From contig JAJEGA010000074.1 of NCBI GenBank assembly GCA_022820125.1, forward strand, positions 1 through 60,259: DNA of 60,259 nt, read 5' to 3'. How positions within the stretch are numbered: position 1 is the first letter of the stretch; each line of letters starts with the position of its first letter. This document shows positions 34,696 through 43,039 of the stretch, in pieces. The notes beneath the pieces are model-generated. The model saw only the letters and a list, made by a program, of their open reading frames with translations, made no database searches and had not been told where the DNA came from. The stretch comes from Anaerolineae bacterium. GTDB taxonomy: Bacteria > Chloroflexota > Anaerolineae > Aggregatilineales > Phototrophicaceae. The position numbers were made by a program, and so were the translations under genes.

Positions 34696-35529
34696 CTAAA
34701 GCTCCCATAATACGCTGTAGAACGGTGCGTCTGGATTCGCGATATTCAGCTCGGCTATCGGAATCGCGCGACTGATTATGTTCTCCACCAGCACCTTATA
34801 CATTTTGACTTTCTCGCTCATGACAGCCGCCGAATCGCTGCCCATCCAAACCTGCCAACCCAACTCATTGGTCCAGCCCAAGCCATGAATCGGGTGGAAG
34901 CTAAGCCGCTCGCCTGCGGGCAAGATCTCCTTGAGCCGCAGCGCGCCCAAAACAATCTCTCCGGTGAAGTCGTCGGCGCTTGGTTTGCGCCCGTCAAAGT
35001 CGCCTGGTACAAGATTGACATGCAGCAGATTGGGCATCTCGGCTCGGGCTTGCATCGCTCGTCCTTGCAGGTCAATCCAGGTCTCCGCGCCCGCGTCCGA
35101 CCAAACGATGGCGGGCTGTCGCTCTTGCACGTTTATAGTTATCAAATTAGGAGGCCAGCCAAGCTCAACCGAAATATCCGCGATGGTTGACGAACGCAAG
35201 ACGCTCTGGCGAATCCGCTCCGGATCCAGCCAAAACATGTGGAAGTCGGCGATATCAGCAAAGGCGAAGACCTCCTCGCGCGTGATGTGATTATTCCCCC
35301 GCACCCGAATGGATCGCACATAAAACACTTCGCTGCTAAAAAACAGCGCTAATATGGCGCCGAACAAGACAAACATAATGGCGCTGGATACGCGCCAGCG
35401 CGAGATGACGCGGCGTCGTTCTTTGCGCGCCGGCGCCGCGCGCTTCGGCGCCGACCCGGGCGCGGCTCGATGCAACACGCCTGGCGCGCGGTCCGGCTGC
35501 CGTCTATGAGCCTGGACGTGACTGGCCAC
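34696..35529 (-). CDS. ftsQ: Cell division protein FtsQ/DivIB
   Basis: Bitopic divisome protein. A long basic cytoplasmic start (about 42 aa, Arg/Pro-rich) leads to one membrane helix (SAIMFVLFGAILALFF). The POTRA domain follows (YVRSIRVRGNNHITREEVFA), and then the FtsQ domain (LITINVQERQPAIVWSDAG, WIDLQGRAM). The family is recognised by the VxGN-x-x-ITREEV block and by position between murB and ftsA. Length is 277 aa. It works with FtsL/FtsB to control FtsW-FtsI. Confidence 0.92.
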   Translation of the reverse strand: MASHVQAHRRQPDRAPGVLHRAAPGSAPKRAAPARKERRRVISRWRVSSAIMFVLFGAILALFFSSEVFYVRSIRVRGNNHITREEVFAFADIADFHMFWLDPERIRQSVLRSSTIADISVELGWPPNLITINVQERQPAIVWSDAGAETWIDLQGRAMQARAEMPNLLHVNLVPGDFDGRKPSADDFTGEIVLGALRLKEILPAGERLSFHPIHGLGWTNELGWQVWMGSDSAAVMSEKVKMYKVLVENIISRAIPIAELNIANPDAPFYSVLWEL

Positions 35530-35627
35530 AAGGGGTCTTCCACTGGTAGCTGGATGAAGCCGCCGCTCGATACGCGATTCAGTGTACTATCGCTCAAAAT
35601 ACGGCGCAATCTGACTAAGGCGCAATA

Positions 35628-36554
35628 TCATTCCCAATCGCCAAGCGTCTGAATTTCCAGCTCCAGCGCTATGCCAAAAGCGTCATTGACGCGTTCGAGA
35701 ACCAGGTTTATGAGTTCAAAATAATCGCGAGCGGACGCGCCGCGGCCGGTGTTGACAAAGAAATTGGCGTGAACCGGCGAGACTTGAACCGAACCGACGC
35801 GCAAGCCTTTGAGGCCACAGGCTTCAATTAGACGTCCGGCGAAATCGCCTTGCGGATTCTTGAAGATGCTGCCGAGGCTGGCGCCCGGCGGCTGCGTGCG
35901 GCGCCGATAATCATTGTTGTGGTCCATGCGTCGTTGAACTGCTTCCGGTTCATCGCGCTCAAAGCTGAACTCGGCGCTCATCACGAAGAAGCGCCGGTCT
36001 CGGCGAGCTTTGAGCCAGGAATGACGGTAGCCATATTGCATGTCTATTGCCTCAATCCAGCGCTGGCCGCGGACCCCGTCATAGGTCATCGTCCGCGTCA
36101 GGGAGCTGTCGATGTCGCGGCCATGCGCGCCGGCGTTATTGACCACGGCGCCGCCAATAGTCCCTGGCACGGCAATCGCCCATTCCATGCCGGTCAGCCC
36201 GTTTTCCTGGCAATAGCGCGCAAGGCGAATGAGATTGGTTCCGCTGCTTGCAGTGACGATGGCCTTATGGCCTTCGTCTTCGTGGCCGATTTCTGTGGCG
36301 CGGTTGATGATGGTCAAACCACGGATGCCAGCATCGGCGATGAGCACATTGGCGCCGCCGCCCAAGATGGTCACCGGCATTTGGCGCTTCCAAGCTTGGT
36401 CGAGCAGCGGAGTCAGGTCGCGGTATTTCGGATCTTTGGCGATGTAAAGGTAGTCGGCTGGTCCGCCAAGGCGGGCAGCTGTGAAGCGAGCCAGCGATTT
36501 TCCTTGCGGCAAGTCGTCGATTGCTGGCGCGCGCGGCGCCGTATTTCGACTCAT
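35628..36554 (-). CDS. murB: UDP-N-acetylenolpyruvoylglucosamine reductase
   Basis: FAD enzyme that reduces UDP-GlcNAc-enolpyruvate to UDP-MurNAc. TAARLGGPADYL and ILGGGANVLIADAG bind FAD; MEWAIAVPGTIGGAVVNNAGAHG is the family core; YRRRTQPPGASLGSIFKNP carries the proton-donating Ser; VSPVHANFFVNTG and LELEIQTLG with the catalytic Glu end the protein. All key residues are present. Length is 308 aa. Its ATG overlaps the murC stop by ATGA. Confidence 0.96.
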   Translation of the reverse strand: MSRNTAPRAPAIDDLPQGKSLARFTAARLGGPADYLYIAKDPKYRDLTPLLDQAWKRQMPVTILGGGANVLIADAGIRGLTIINRATEIGHEDEGHKAIVTASSGTNLIRLARYCQENGLTGMEWAIAVPGTIGGAVVNNAGAHGRDIDSSLTRTMTYDGVRGQRWIEAIDMQYGYRHSWLKARRDRRFFVMSAEFSFERDEPEAVQRRMDHNNDYRRRTQPPGASLGSIFKNPQGDFAGRLIEACGLKGLRVGSVQVSPVHANFFVNTGRGASARDYFELINLVLERVNDAFGIALELEIQTLGDWE

Positions 36555-37933
36555 GTTTCCCCTTTGAGATACAGGTCTGCGATTTGGCCCGCGTCGCCGG
36601 CGCTGAAGATCAGCACGACGGCGGGCGCGCGCGCGTCGCGGCGCAATATGGCGGCGGCATCATCGAAGTCAGATACAAAAGCTGCTGAGCCATGTGCCGA
36701 CATCGCTGCCGCCAGCGCCCGGCTGTTGACGCCTTCGAGTGGCGCCTCTCGCGCCGCGAATATGGGTGTAATGAGCACTCGGTCCGCGCCTTTGAACGCG
36801 GTGATGAAGCCACCCCAGAACTGCTGAACCCGCGAAAATGTATGCGGCTGCCAGATCGCCCAGATCTGATGCTCGGGATAACGACGCCGAGCGGCCTCGA
36901 TGTTGACCCTAATCGCTGTAGGATGGTGCGCATAATCATCAACCACGATGATGCCAGCGCGCGCGCCACGGACCTCGAAGCGCCGCGCCGTCGCCTTGAA
37001 GCTCGCTAGCGCTTGAGCGCTTTCCAACGGGCGCAGGCCCCGTTTGCATGCCACGACCAATGCCGCCAGCGCGTTGAGCACATTATGCGCGCCGGGAACG
37101 CGCAATATCAGCTCGGCTTGGGGCGACCCATGAAGCGATATGCTGGCGGCGACAGTCTCGCCGCTGAATCGCAAATCCGTCGCCCGCCAGTCCGCGCCTG
37201 CGTTGGCGAGCCCATAGGTCGTCGCCTTGCCCCCGTCAGCTTGACGCGCCCGGGCGATTGAGAGCGCAGCCTTGTCATCGGCGCAGGCGACAAGTTCTCC
37301 CTCAGGCGCGATCGTGTCGACGAAGGTTTGGAAGGCGGCTTCCATCTGCGCCAGCGTCTTGAAGAAATCGGGATGATCATGTTCCACATTGGTGACGACG
37401 GCGAGATTTGGACTCAAACCGTGAAACATATTGTCGTATTCATCGGCTTCAATAACGAATGACGATCCCGCGCCGACGCCCGCGTTCCGACCGGAATCCG
37501 CCAGCGCGCCCCCGACGATGTAGCTGGGGTCTCGCCCGGCGCGCTGCAAGATATGGATGATCATGGATGTCGTGGTTGTCTTGCCATGTGTGCCCGCGAC
37601 GGCAATCGCGTCGCAGCCGCGAAGGATCGCCCCGATGAAATCCTGGCGTTTGTAGACCGGGATGTTCAGCGCGCGCGCCGCCTTGATCTCATCGTGGTCG
37701 GCGGGCGCGGCCGAGGTTGCCAAGACGATATCGGCCCTCCGGATATGACGCGCGTCATGCCCGATGTATACGCGCGCGCCATCGGCTTCCAGCGACGCCG
37801 TGAGGGCGCTGGCTTTTAGATCCGAGCCGCTGACGGCGAAACCGCGCGCAAGCAGAATCCGGGCGATTGCCGAGAGACCGGCGCCGCCGATTCCGATTAG
37901 ATGCGCGCGCTGCCCGGGCTTTAGCTCCAGCAT
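36551..37933 (-). CDS. murC: UDP-N-acetylmuramate-L-alanine ligase
   Basis: ATP-dependent ligase that adds L-Ala to UDP-MurNAc. HLIGIGGAGLSAIARILL binds UDP; VAGTHGKTTTTSMI is the P-loop; EADEYDNMF and VVTNVEHDHPDFF hold metal and substrate; VPGAHNVLNALAA and VVDDYAHHPTAI complete the Mur ligase pattern. All catalytic residues look intact. ATG 37933 follows the murG stop as TGACATG; an upstream TTG exists at 37954. About 460 aa. Confidence 0.96.
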   Translation of the reverse strand: MLELKPGQRAHLIGIGGAGLSAIARILLARGFAVSGSDLKASALTASLEADGARVYIGHDARHIRRADIVLATSAAPADHDEIKAARALNIPVYKRQDFIGAILRGCDAIAVAGTHGKTTTTSMIIHILQRAGRDPSYIVGGALADSGRNAGVGAGSSFVIEADEYDNMFHGLSPNLAVVTNVEHDHPDFFKTLAQMEAAFQTFVDTIAPEGELVACADDKAALSIARARQADGGKATTYGLANAGADWRATDLRFSGETVAASISLHGSPQAELILRVPGAHNVLNALAALVVACKRGLRPLESAQALASFKATARRFEVRGARAGIIVVDDYAHHPTAIRVNIEAARRRYPEHQIWAIWQPHTFSRVQQFWGGFITAFKGADRVLITPIFAAREAPLEGVNSRALAAAMSAHGSAAFVSDFDDAAAILRRDARAPAVVLIFSAGDAGQIADLYLKGET

Positions 37934-37934
37934 G

Positions 37935-39038
37935 TCAACTCGCGCCCGTCTCAATCAACAGACGCGCCAGCGCAGCCGCGCCATCAGGCTTGGCTAATGC
38001 GCGCGATCGCCGGCTCATTTCGCGCAGCCGCGAGTCGTCATGCAAGAGCTTCGAGACCGTTTCATAAAGTCTGGCGGACATGTCTTCATCATTCAGTCGT
38101 ATGGCGGCGCCGCGCTCGCTGAGGTAATCGGCGTTCACCTTTTGATAGCGCCAGGCGTAGGGGTAGGGCACAAGAATCGCCGGCAGGCCGAAGTAAGGAA
38201 GCTCGGCCAATGTGCTTGCTCCCGCGCGGCAAAGGACCAAATCGGCGGCGGCAAGCGCCAGACCCATATCGGAGCGCAAGTACGGGAAGGCATGATAGCG
38301 CGGATGCTGCCGCAAATCGCCCGCCTCTCGCATCGCCCGCCGCCAATCCAACTCGCCCGTTACGTGCAAGACTTGGGCGCCGTCGGCAAGCAAAGGTTTG
38401 AGACTGGCGCCGAGAGCGACATTGATGTTGCGCGCGCCGCGACTGCCGCCGAAGACGAGCAGGGTCTTGCGAGCAGGATCAAGCTTGAAGTGCCTTCGCG
38501 CGTCATCCCGCGTGGCTGTCAGGCGATTTTCCTGCAAGGGATAACCGGTGACGACGCTTTTGCCCGGCGGGAAGAATCGCGCTGATGCTTCGACTGTGAT
38601 GGCGATTCGGCTTGCGAAAGGCTGCAAGGCTTTGATGGTCATGCCCGGTTCGATATCCGGCAGGTAAATCACAGTGGGAACGCCGAGCGCGCGCGCGGCT
38701 AAAGCCAGCGGCAGGTTCGCCCAGCCACCCGTCAGCAGGATGACCCGCGGGCGGATCTGCACGAGCCTGCGCAGCGACTGAAGCGTGCCGATGCCCAGTT
38801 TGACCAAGCTGGCGGCGGCGCGGAGCGGATTGACGCCGTGCATAGGACCGGCAAAAACTTCATGATAACCGGCGAAGCCGATAGCCGATTCCTGGACCAG
38901 CCTTCGTTCCATGCCGCCAACCGCGCCGACGAAATGCAGCTCGCGCGTTTCACTGCCGTCCCGCAGCAGCGCTTGAGCGGTCGCCAGCGCGGGATAGACG
39001 TGCCCGCCGGTTCCGCCAGCTCCGATCAAAACTCGCAA
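37935..39038 (-). CDS. murG: Undecaprenyl-PP-MurNAc-pentapeptide GlcNAc transferase
   Basis: GT28 enzyme that makes lipid II from lipid I on the inner face of the membrane. Glycine loops IGAGGTGGHVYPALATAQAL and FGGSRGARNINVAL are clear, as are GGWANLPLALAARALGVP and CRAGASTLAELPYFGLPAILVPYPYA, the UDP-GlcNAc site. 367 aa. Its start lies 89 nt inside the ftsW coding region; GAGAAGCGATATTGCGAG stands upstream of ATG 39038, and the N-terminal Gly-rich loop begins at once, so the start is well supported. Confidence 0.95.
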   Translation of the reverse strand: MRVLIGAGGTGGHVYPALATAQALLRDGSETRELHFVGAVGGMERRLVQESAIGFAGYHEVFAGPMHGVNPLRAAASLVKLGIGTLQSLRRLVQIRPRVILLTGGWANLPLALAARALGVPTVIYLPDIEPGMTIKALQPFASRIAITVEASARFFPPGKSVVTGYPLQENRLTATRDDARRHFKLDPARKTLLVFGGSRGARNINVALGASLKPLLADGAQVLHVTGELDWRRAMREAGDLRQHPRYHAFPYLRSDMGLALAAADLVLCRAGASTLAELPYFGLPAILVPYPYAWRYQKVNADYLSERGAAIRLNDEDMSARLYETVSKLLHDDSRLREMSRRSRALAKPDGAAALARLLIETGAS

Positions 39039-40272
39039 TATCGCTTCTCCGTTCCGATGTCGCTTTCCGCCGCGTCGCCACGCGATGAACGCTCAGCATC
39101 AGACCGACGCCAATCATCACCACCAAGAGCGATGACCCGCCGAAGCTGATTAACGGCAGCGGCACACCGGTCGAGGGCACCGCGCCCGTCATTACGGCGA
39201 TGTTCAGCAGCGCCTGAATAATCACCCAGGAGGTGAAGCCGACGCAGAGCAGCGAGCCGAAATTGTCTTTTGCCCGGCGGGCAAATTGGTAGCCGCGGAT
39301 GGCGAAGACGATGTATAGCGCGACCACGACAGCGGCGCCGAAGACGCCAAGTTCCTCGCCGATGATGGCAAAGATGCTATCGGTATGCGGCGCTGGCAGC
39401 GCCCCGAATTTCTGCTCGGAGTGGCCGATGCCGACGCCGATCCAGCCGCCGCGCAGGAAAGCGGTTATCGCTTGGAGGGTGTGGTAATCCGACAGGGTCA
39501 CATCGTTGAACCCGGCCAGGAAATCGGCAATTCGCTGCTGCGCGTAGGGCCGGCTTTCGATAACGATTATCGAAACTATGCCAGCCAATCCACCCATCGC
39601 TCCCATCTGGAATATGTTGGCGCCGGCGACGAAATACATGACCCCCGCGGTCAAAGCCACGATGGCTGCCGAGCTCAGGTCCGGCTGCGATACAATCAGA
39701 CCGCTAAGCGTGCCAACGACTAATAGAAATGGCATTAAGCCGAAAAAGAAACTGTCGACCCGCGCGTTCTTGGAACCCAGCCAAGCCGCCATGTAGAGCA
39801 CGGTAGCGAATTCGGCCAACTCGCCCGGCTGGAAGCGCCCGCCGCTGAATGAACGCTGAGCGCCGAATCTCACTTCGCCGAACAAGCGAACGGCAACCAG
39901 CAGCACGATGGTGAACAGAAGCAGCCAAAAGGCGAATCGCTTCCAGAAGCGATAATCAATGGCGGCGAAGATCACCAGCGCCAGCACCGACAGCACGACA
40001 TTCCGCAAATGCTCTTCGACGAAGAAACCGGTTGCAGTGCCATAGGTTTTGTTGCTCCAGTCCCAGGTAGAACTGAATACCATCAAGGAGCCGATAGCCA
40101 GCAAGAGGAGAACAACTGCCACCATCGGTTTGTCCAGGGTCGCCAGGATGCGCCGCCCTTGATGTCGGCTTGGGCGGGCGCCGCCGTCGCTGACATCGGC
40201 GGATGGGGCGCCCCGTCGAATCCGGCGGCGGATGCGACGACGTCTGGCGTCCTGTATGATTCGCTCGCTCAT
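38950..40272 (-). CDS. ftsW: SEDS glycosyltransferase FtsW
   Basis: Polymerises lipid II at the septum. An Arg-rich cytoplasmic start precedes about ten membrane helices beginning MVAVVLLLLAIGSLMVFSST. The SEDS signatures are present: FQPGELAEFATVLYMAAWL, GWIGVGIGHSEQKFGALP and PHTDSIFAIIGEELG, including the catalytic Asp of the large outer loop. The PSELAK block has GELAE, so its Ser and Lys are changed. The C-terminal ~30 aa are basic and overlap the murG start. 440 aa. Confidence 0.93.
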   Translation of the reverse strand: MSERIIQDARRRRIRRRIRRGAPSADVSDGGARPSRHQGRRILATLDKPMVAVVLLLLAIGSLMVFSSTWDWSNKTYGTATGFFVEEHLRNVVLSVLALVIFAAIDYRFWKRFAFWLLLFTIVLLVAVRLFGEVRFGAQRSFSGGRFQPGELAEFATVLYMAAWLGSKNARVDSFFFGLMPFLLVVGTLSGLIVSQPDLSSAAIVALTAGVMYFVAGANIFQMGAMGGLAGIVSIIVIESRPYAQQRIADFLAGFNDVTLSDYHTLQAITAFLRGGWIGVGIGHSEQKFGALPAPHTDSIFAIIGEELGVFGAAVVVALYIVFAIRGYQFARRAKDNFGSLLCVGFTSWVIIQALLNIAVMTGAVPSTGVPLPLISFGGSSLLVVMIGVGLMLSVHRVATRRKATSERRSDIASFDRSWRNRRARLSRAGDRSSAAAGRQ

Positions 40273-40360
40273 GCGGCTCCTTTTTGGGCAACCTTTGCGG
40301 CGGCGTTGCGACTTGTCCCTAGAAGACGAAATAAGGACAAGCCCGGCAGCCTACAGTCTA

Positions 40361-41770
40361 TTATAGTTGAGATACCAATTGGCGAAAGCGCTCCCCGCGT
40401 TCGGCGAAATCCTGGTAGGCGTCGTAGCTGGTGCCGCCCGGCGACAGCAGCACCACATCGCCGGATTTCGCCACCTGCGCCGCCCGTTTCACCGCGTCGG
40501 CGAGCGTCGTCTCGCGCGATACTTGATCGGCGCCAACGTTCATCTTCGCTAACAGATTCATCACTTTGGTCGACACCTGCTTTTCGCCGTCTTCACCGAA
40601 AACGATGATGTGCCGCGCCTTGCGCAGGGCGAACTGTATCGCCGTCTCCCAGGGCAGGTCTTTATCCGCCCCCCCAATCAGCAGCACCAGCGGCTCATCA
40701 TAACTGGCGAGCGCCGCCAGGGTGCGTTCTGGCGCTGTGGCGATGCTGTCATTCACCCAGGTGACGCCGTTGAGCGCGCGCACGGTCTCCAATCGGTGCG
40801 CCACCGGCTTAAAGGCGCGGATCGCCTCGCGCATCACATCCGGCAGGACGCCAGGCCGATCGATCGCCAAGCCCATTGAGCCGGTGATCGCGCAAGCGGC
40901 CAGCACATTCAGAACATTGTGATCGCCGCGCAAGGGGATATCCTCGCGTTCGCAGACGACATGCGGGCTTGCGTCAAAGCTGGCCGACCCCGCGACAAGC
41001 AGCCGGCTGCCCAGCATGAAGGCGCCATCGGGCGTCATTTCGTAGCGGCTGAAAGCGAGCAACTCGCCTTGCGCCAGCGGCTCAAGCGCCTTGCTGCCCG
41101 CGTCGTCCCAGCCGAGCACCGCTACATCGCTCGCTCGCTGGTGGCGCAGAATGTTGGCTTTCGCCGAGGCGTAGCGCTCAAAGCTCAGGTGGCGGTCCAG
41201 GTGGTTTGGCGTCAGATTGAGCACCGCCGCGACCTGTGGGCTGGCAGACATCAGTTCCAGTTGAAAGCTGGAAAGCTCCAAGACGACAATATCATGCGCC
41301 CTGATCTTCGGCAGTTCCTCAATCAATGGGTTGCCAATGTTGCCGCCCAGCCACGCCTTGTAGCCCGCCCGTTTCACGATGCTGGCGACTAGCGCGGTCG
41401 TTGTGGTCTTGCCAGCGCTGCCGGTAATACCAATCACAGGCGCTGGGCAGCGCTCGAGGAATAGCTGCGCATCGTTGCTGAAGGGTATGCCGCGTTCACG
41501 CGCCAGCTTCAGCACGGGCGTGTCCAGCGGAACGCCGCCGGAAACGCAGATGCAACGCGCGCCAGTCAAGACGCGTTCCGGATGCCCGCCCAGATAAAAG
41601 CGCGCGCCCGGATAATCGCGGCGGCGCAACCCCAGCTCCTTCGCGCTGCGAATGTCGGTCACCGCGACCTCGGCGCCAACAGTCGGCAGCCAGCGCGCCA
41701 GCGCTTTGCCTTGGCGGCCGAAACCAAATACGACGACCCTTTTGCCAGCCAGCTTGTCCCGTTCTGTCAT
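40361..41770 (-). CDS. murD: UDP-N-acetylmuramoyl-L-alanine-D-glutamate ligase
   Basis: Adds D-Glu to UDP-MurNAc-L-Ala. VVVFGFGRQGKALARWL binds UDP; GITGSAGKTTTTALV is the P-loop; ELSSFQLELM, LNLTPNHLDRH, GDHNVLNVLAA and TWVNDSIATAPERTLAAL are diagnostic of MurD. LSPGGTSYDAYQDFAERGE ends the ligase domain. ATG 41770 is chosen because the family starts there; the frame is open to a TTG at 41818. About 469 aa. Confidence 0.95.
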   Translation of the reverse strand: MTERDKLAGKRVVVFGFGRQGKALARWLPTVGAEVAVTDIRSAKELGLRRRDYPGARFYLGGHPERVLTGARCICVSGGVPLDTPVLKLARERGIPFSNDAQLFLERCPAPVIGITGSAGKTTTTALVASIVKRAGYKAWLGGNIGNPLIEELPKIRAHDIVVLELSSFQLELMSASPQVAAVLNLTPNHLDRHLSFERYASAKANILRHQRASDVAVLGWDDAGSKALEPLAQGELLAFSRYEMTPDGAFMLGSRLLVAGSASFDASPHVVCEREDIPLRGDHNVLNVLAACAITGSMGLAIDRPGVLPDVMREAIRAFKPVAHRLETVRALNGVTWVNDSIATAPERTLAALASYDEPLVLLIGGADKDLPWETAIQFALRKARHIIVFGEDGEKQVSTKVMNLLAKMNVGADQVSRETTLADAVKRAAQVAKSGDVVLLSPGGTSYDAYQDFAERGERFRQLVSQL

Positions 41771-41894
41771 ATTCGCGGAACTGTCGATATTTTCAGGCGA
41801 GCGCACAAACACAGTCAATTATAGTGGATTGATCGCAGCAGGCGCGCCGCCAGCCCCCCCAGTTGCCATCCGCCCCCCAAAGCGCAAAAATTCC

Positions 41895-41975
41895 TAGGGA
41901 CGACCCACTGGGTCGCTCGCCTGCCAATCCCAACCTCGCCATCTTTGGTTCCCTCTCTCCTTGTCGGAGAGGGGG
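41895..41975. repeat. Two hairpins in the mraY-murD spacer
   Basis: CGACCC (41901-41906) pairs with GGGTCG (41910-41915) directly after TAGGGA, like one arm of the TGTAGGGGCG elements. A second stem pairs 41951-41960 with 41966-41975 (10 bp including one GU). Both lie in the 231-nt gap between mraY and murD in the operon. They may alter mRNA stability or reflect an old repeat insertion. Confidence 0.55.
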
Positions 41976-42001
41976 CCGGGAGGCGAGGGGTCCCGCAAGC
42001 C

Positions 42002-43027
42002 TCACAACAGTGCCAGCGCAACGCCGACAAAGGCGCTAAGAATGCCGATCAGCCAGAAGCGCTGTACGATTTGCGTTTCGCTCCAGCCGCCTAACTCAAA
42101 GTGATGATGAATCGGCGTGCGGCGAAAGGGCCGAATATCAACGCCGTAAAATCGCCGGCTCAGCTTGGCGGAGGCGACTTGCAGCATCACGCTCAGGATT
42201 TCCATCACCGGCACGATCGCGATGACTGGCAGCAGAAGCCATTCGCCCGTCATTACCGCGACCGTGCCCAGAGTCGCGCCCAGCGCCAGCGAGCCCGTGT
42301 CGCCCATGAAAAGCTGCGCCGGATGCGCGTTGTACCAGAGAAATGCGAAACAGGCGCCCACGATGACGAAACACAGCTCGACCATATAGATCTGATTTTG
42401 CAGGAAGGCGATGACGCCGTATGCGCCGAACGCGCTGGCGGTGATGATGCCGGCCAGCCCGTCAAGCCCGTCGGTCAAATTGGTTGCATTGGAGGTGGCA
42501 ACGATGATGAATGCGCTCGTCGCGATGAACAGCAGCGGATGAAGCGGGATTCTCGCGTCGATCAGAGGGAGCTGCACACTGTTGGCGAAGGAGAATTCGA
42601 AATGAGAGATTACCGTTGACGCGCACAGCGCCAGCAAGATTTGCAGCGCGAATTTAATCCGCCCCGCGAGCCCTTCGCCGACGTTGCCGCGCGATGTCTG
42701 TATGCCTTCCCAATCATCGATTAAGCCGAGCAGGGCGAAGCCAACCAGCACGATAAGCGGCAAGAGAATGCTGCGTCCTTCGCCAGCTTCGACGATGCGC
42801 GAGATGTTCAGCGCGAGGGTGACGGCGATCGCCGGCAGGACAATCATGATGCCGCCCATGGTCGGCGTGCCTATCTTGCGTACATGGTGGCTGTCCATCA
42901 GTTCGGCGCGGATCTGCTTGCCCATATTGAAGAGATGCAGAATCTCGACGAAGGGACCGCCCCAGATCACACCGAGCAGGAAGGTGGCGCCTCCCACACT
43001 GAGCGCCAGTGGAAGTTGTCCGTCCAT
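42002..43027 (-). CDS. mraY: Phospho-MurNAc-pentapeptide transferase MraY
   Basis: Membrane enzyme that joins the UDP-MurNAc-peptide to undecaprenyl phosphate, forming lipid I. About ten membrane helices. RKIGTPTMGGIMIV, GLIDDWEGIQ (Asp pair), NATNLTDGLDGLAGI, AQLFMGDTGSLALG and FRRTPIHHHFELGGWSE (HHH motif) are all in place, so it should be active. 341 aa. It begins 12 nt after ftsI ends, exactly where murE and murF usually sit. Confidence 0.96.
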   Translation of the reverse strand: MDGQLPLALSVGGATFLLGVIWGGPFVEILHLFNMGKQIRAELMDSHHVRKIGTPTMGGIMIVLPAIAVTLALNISRIVEAGEGRSILLPLIVLVGFALLGLIDDWEGIQTSRGNVGEGLAGRIKFALQILLALCASTVISHFEFSFANSVQLPLIDARIPLHPLLFIATSAFIIVATSNATNLTDGLDGLAGIITASAFGAYGVIAFLQNQIYMVELCFVIVGACFAFLWYNAHPAQLFMGDTGSLALGATLGTVAVMTGEWLLLPVIAIVPVMEILSVMLQVASAKLSRRFYGVDIRPFRRTPIHHHFELGGWSETQIVQRFWLIGILSAFVGVALALL

Positions 43028-43039
43028 GGCTTTTGGCGC

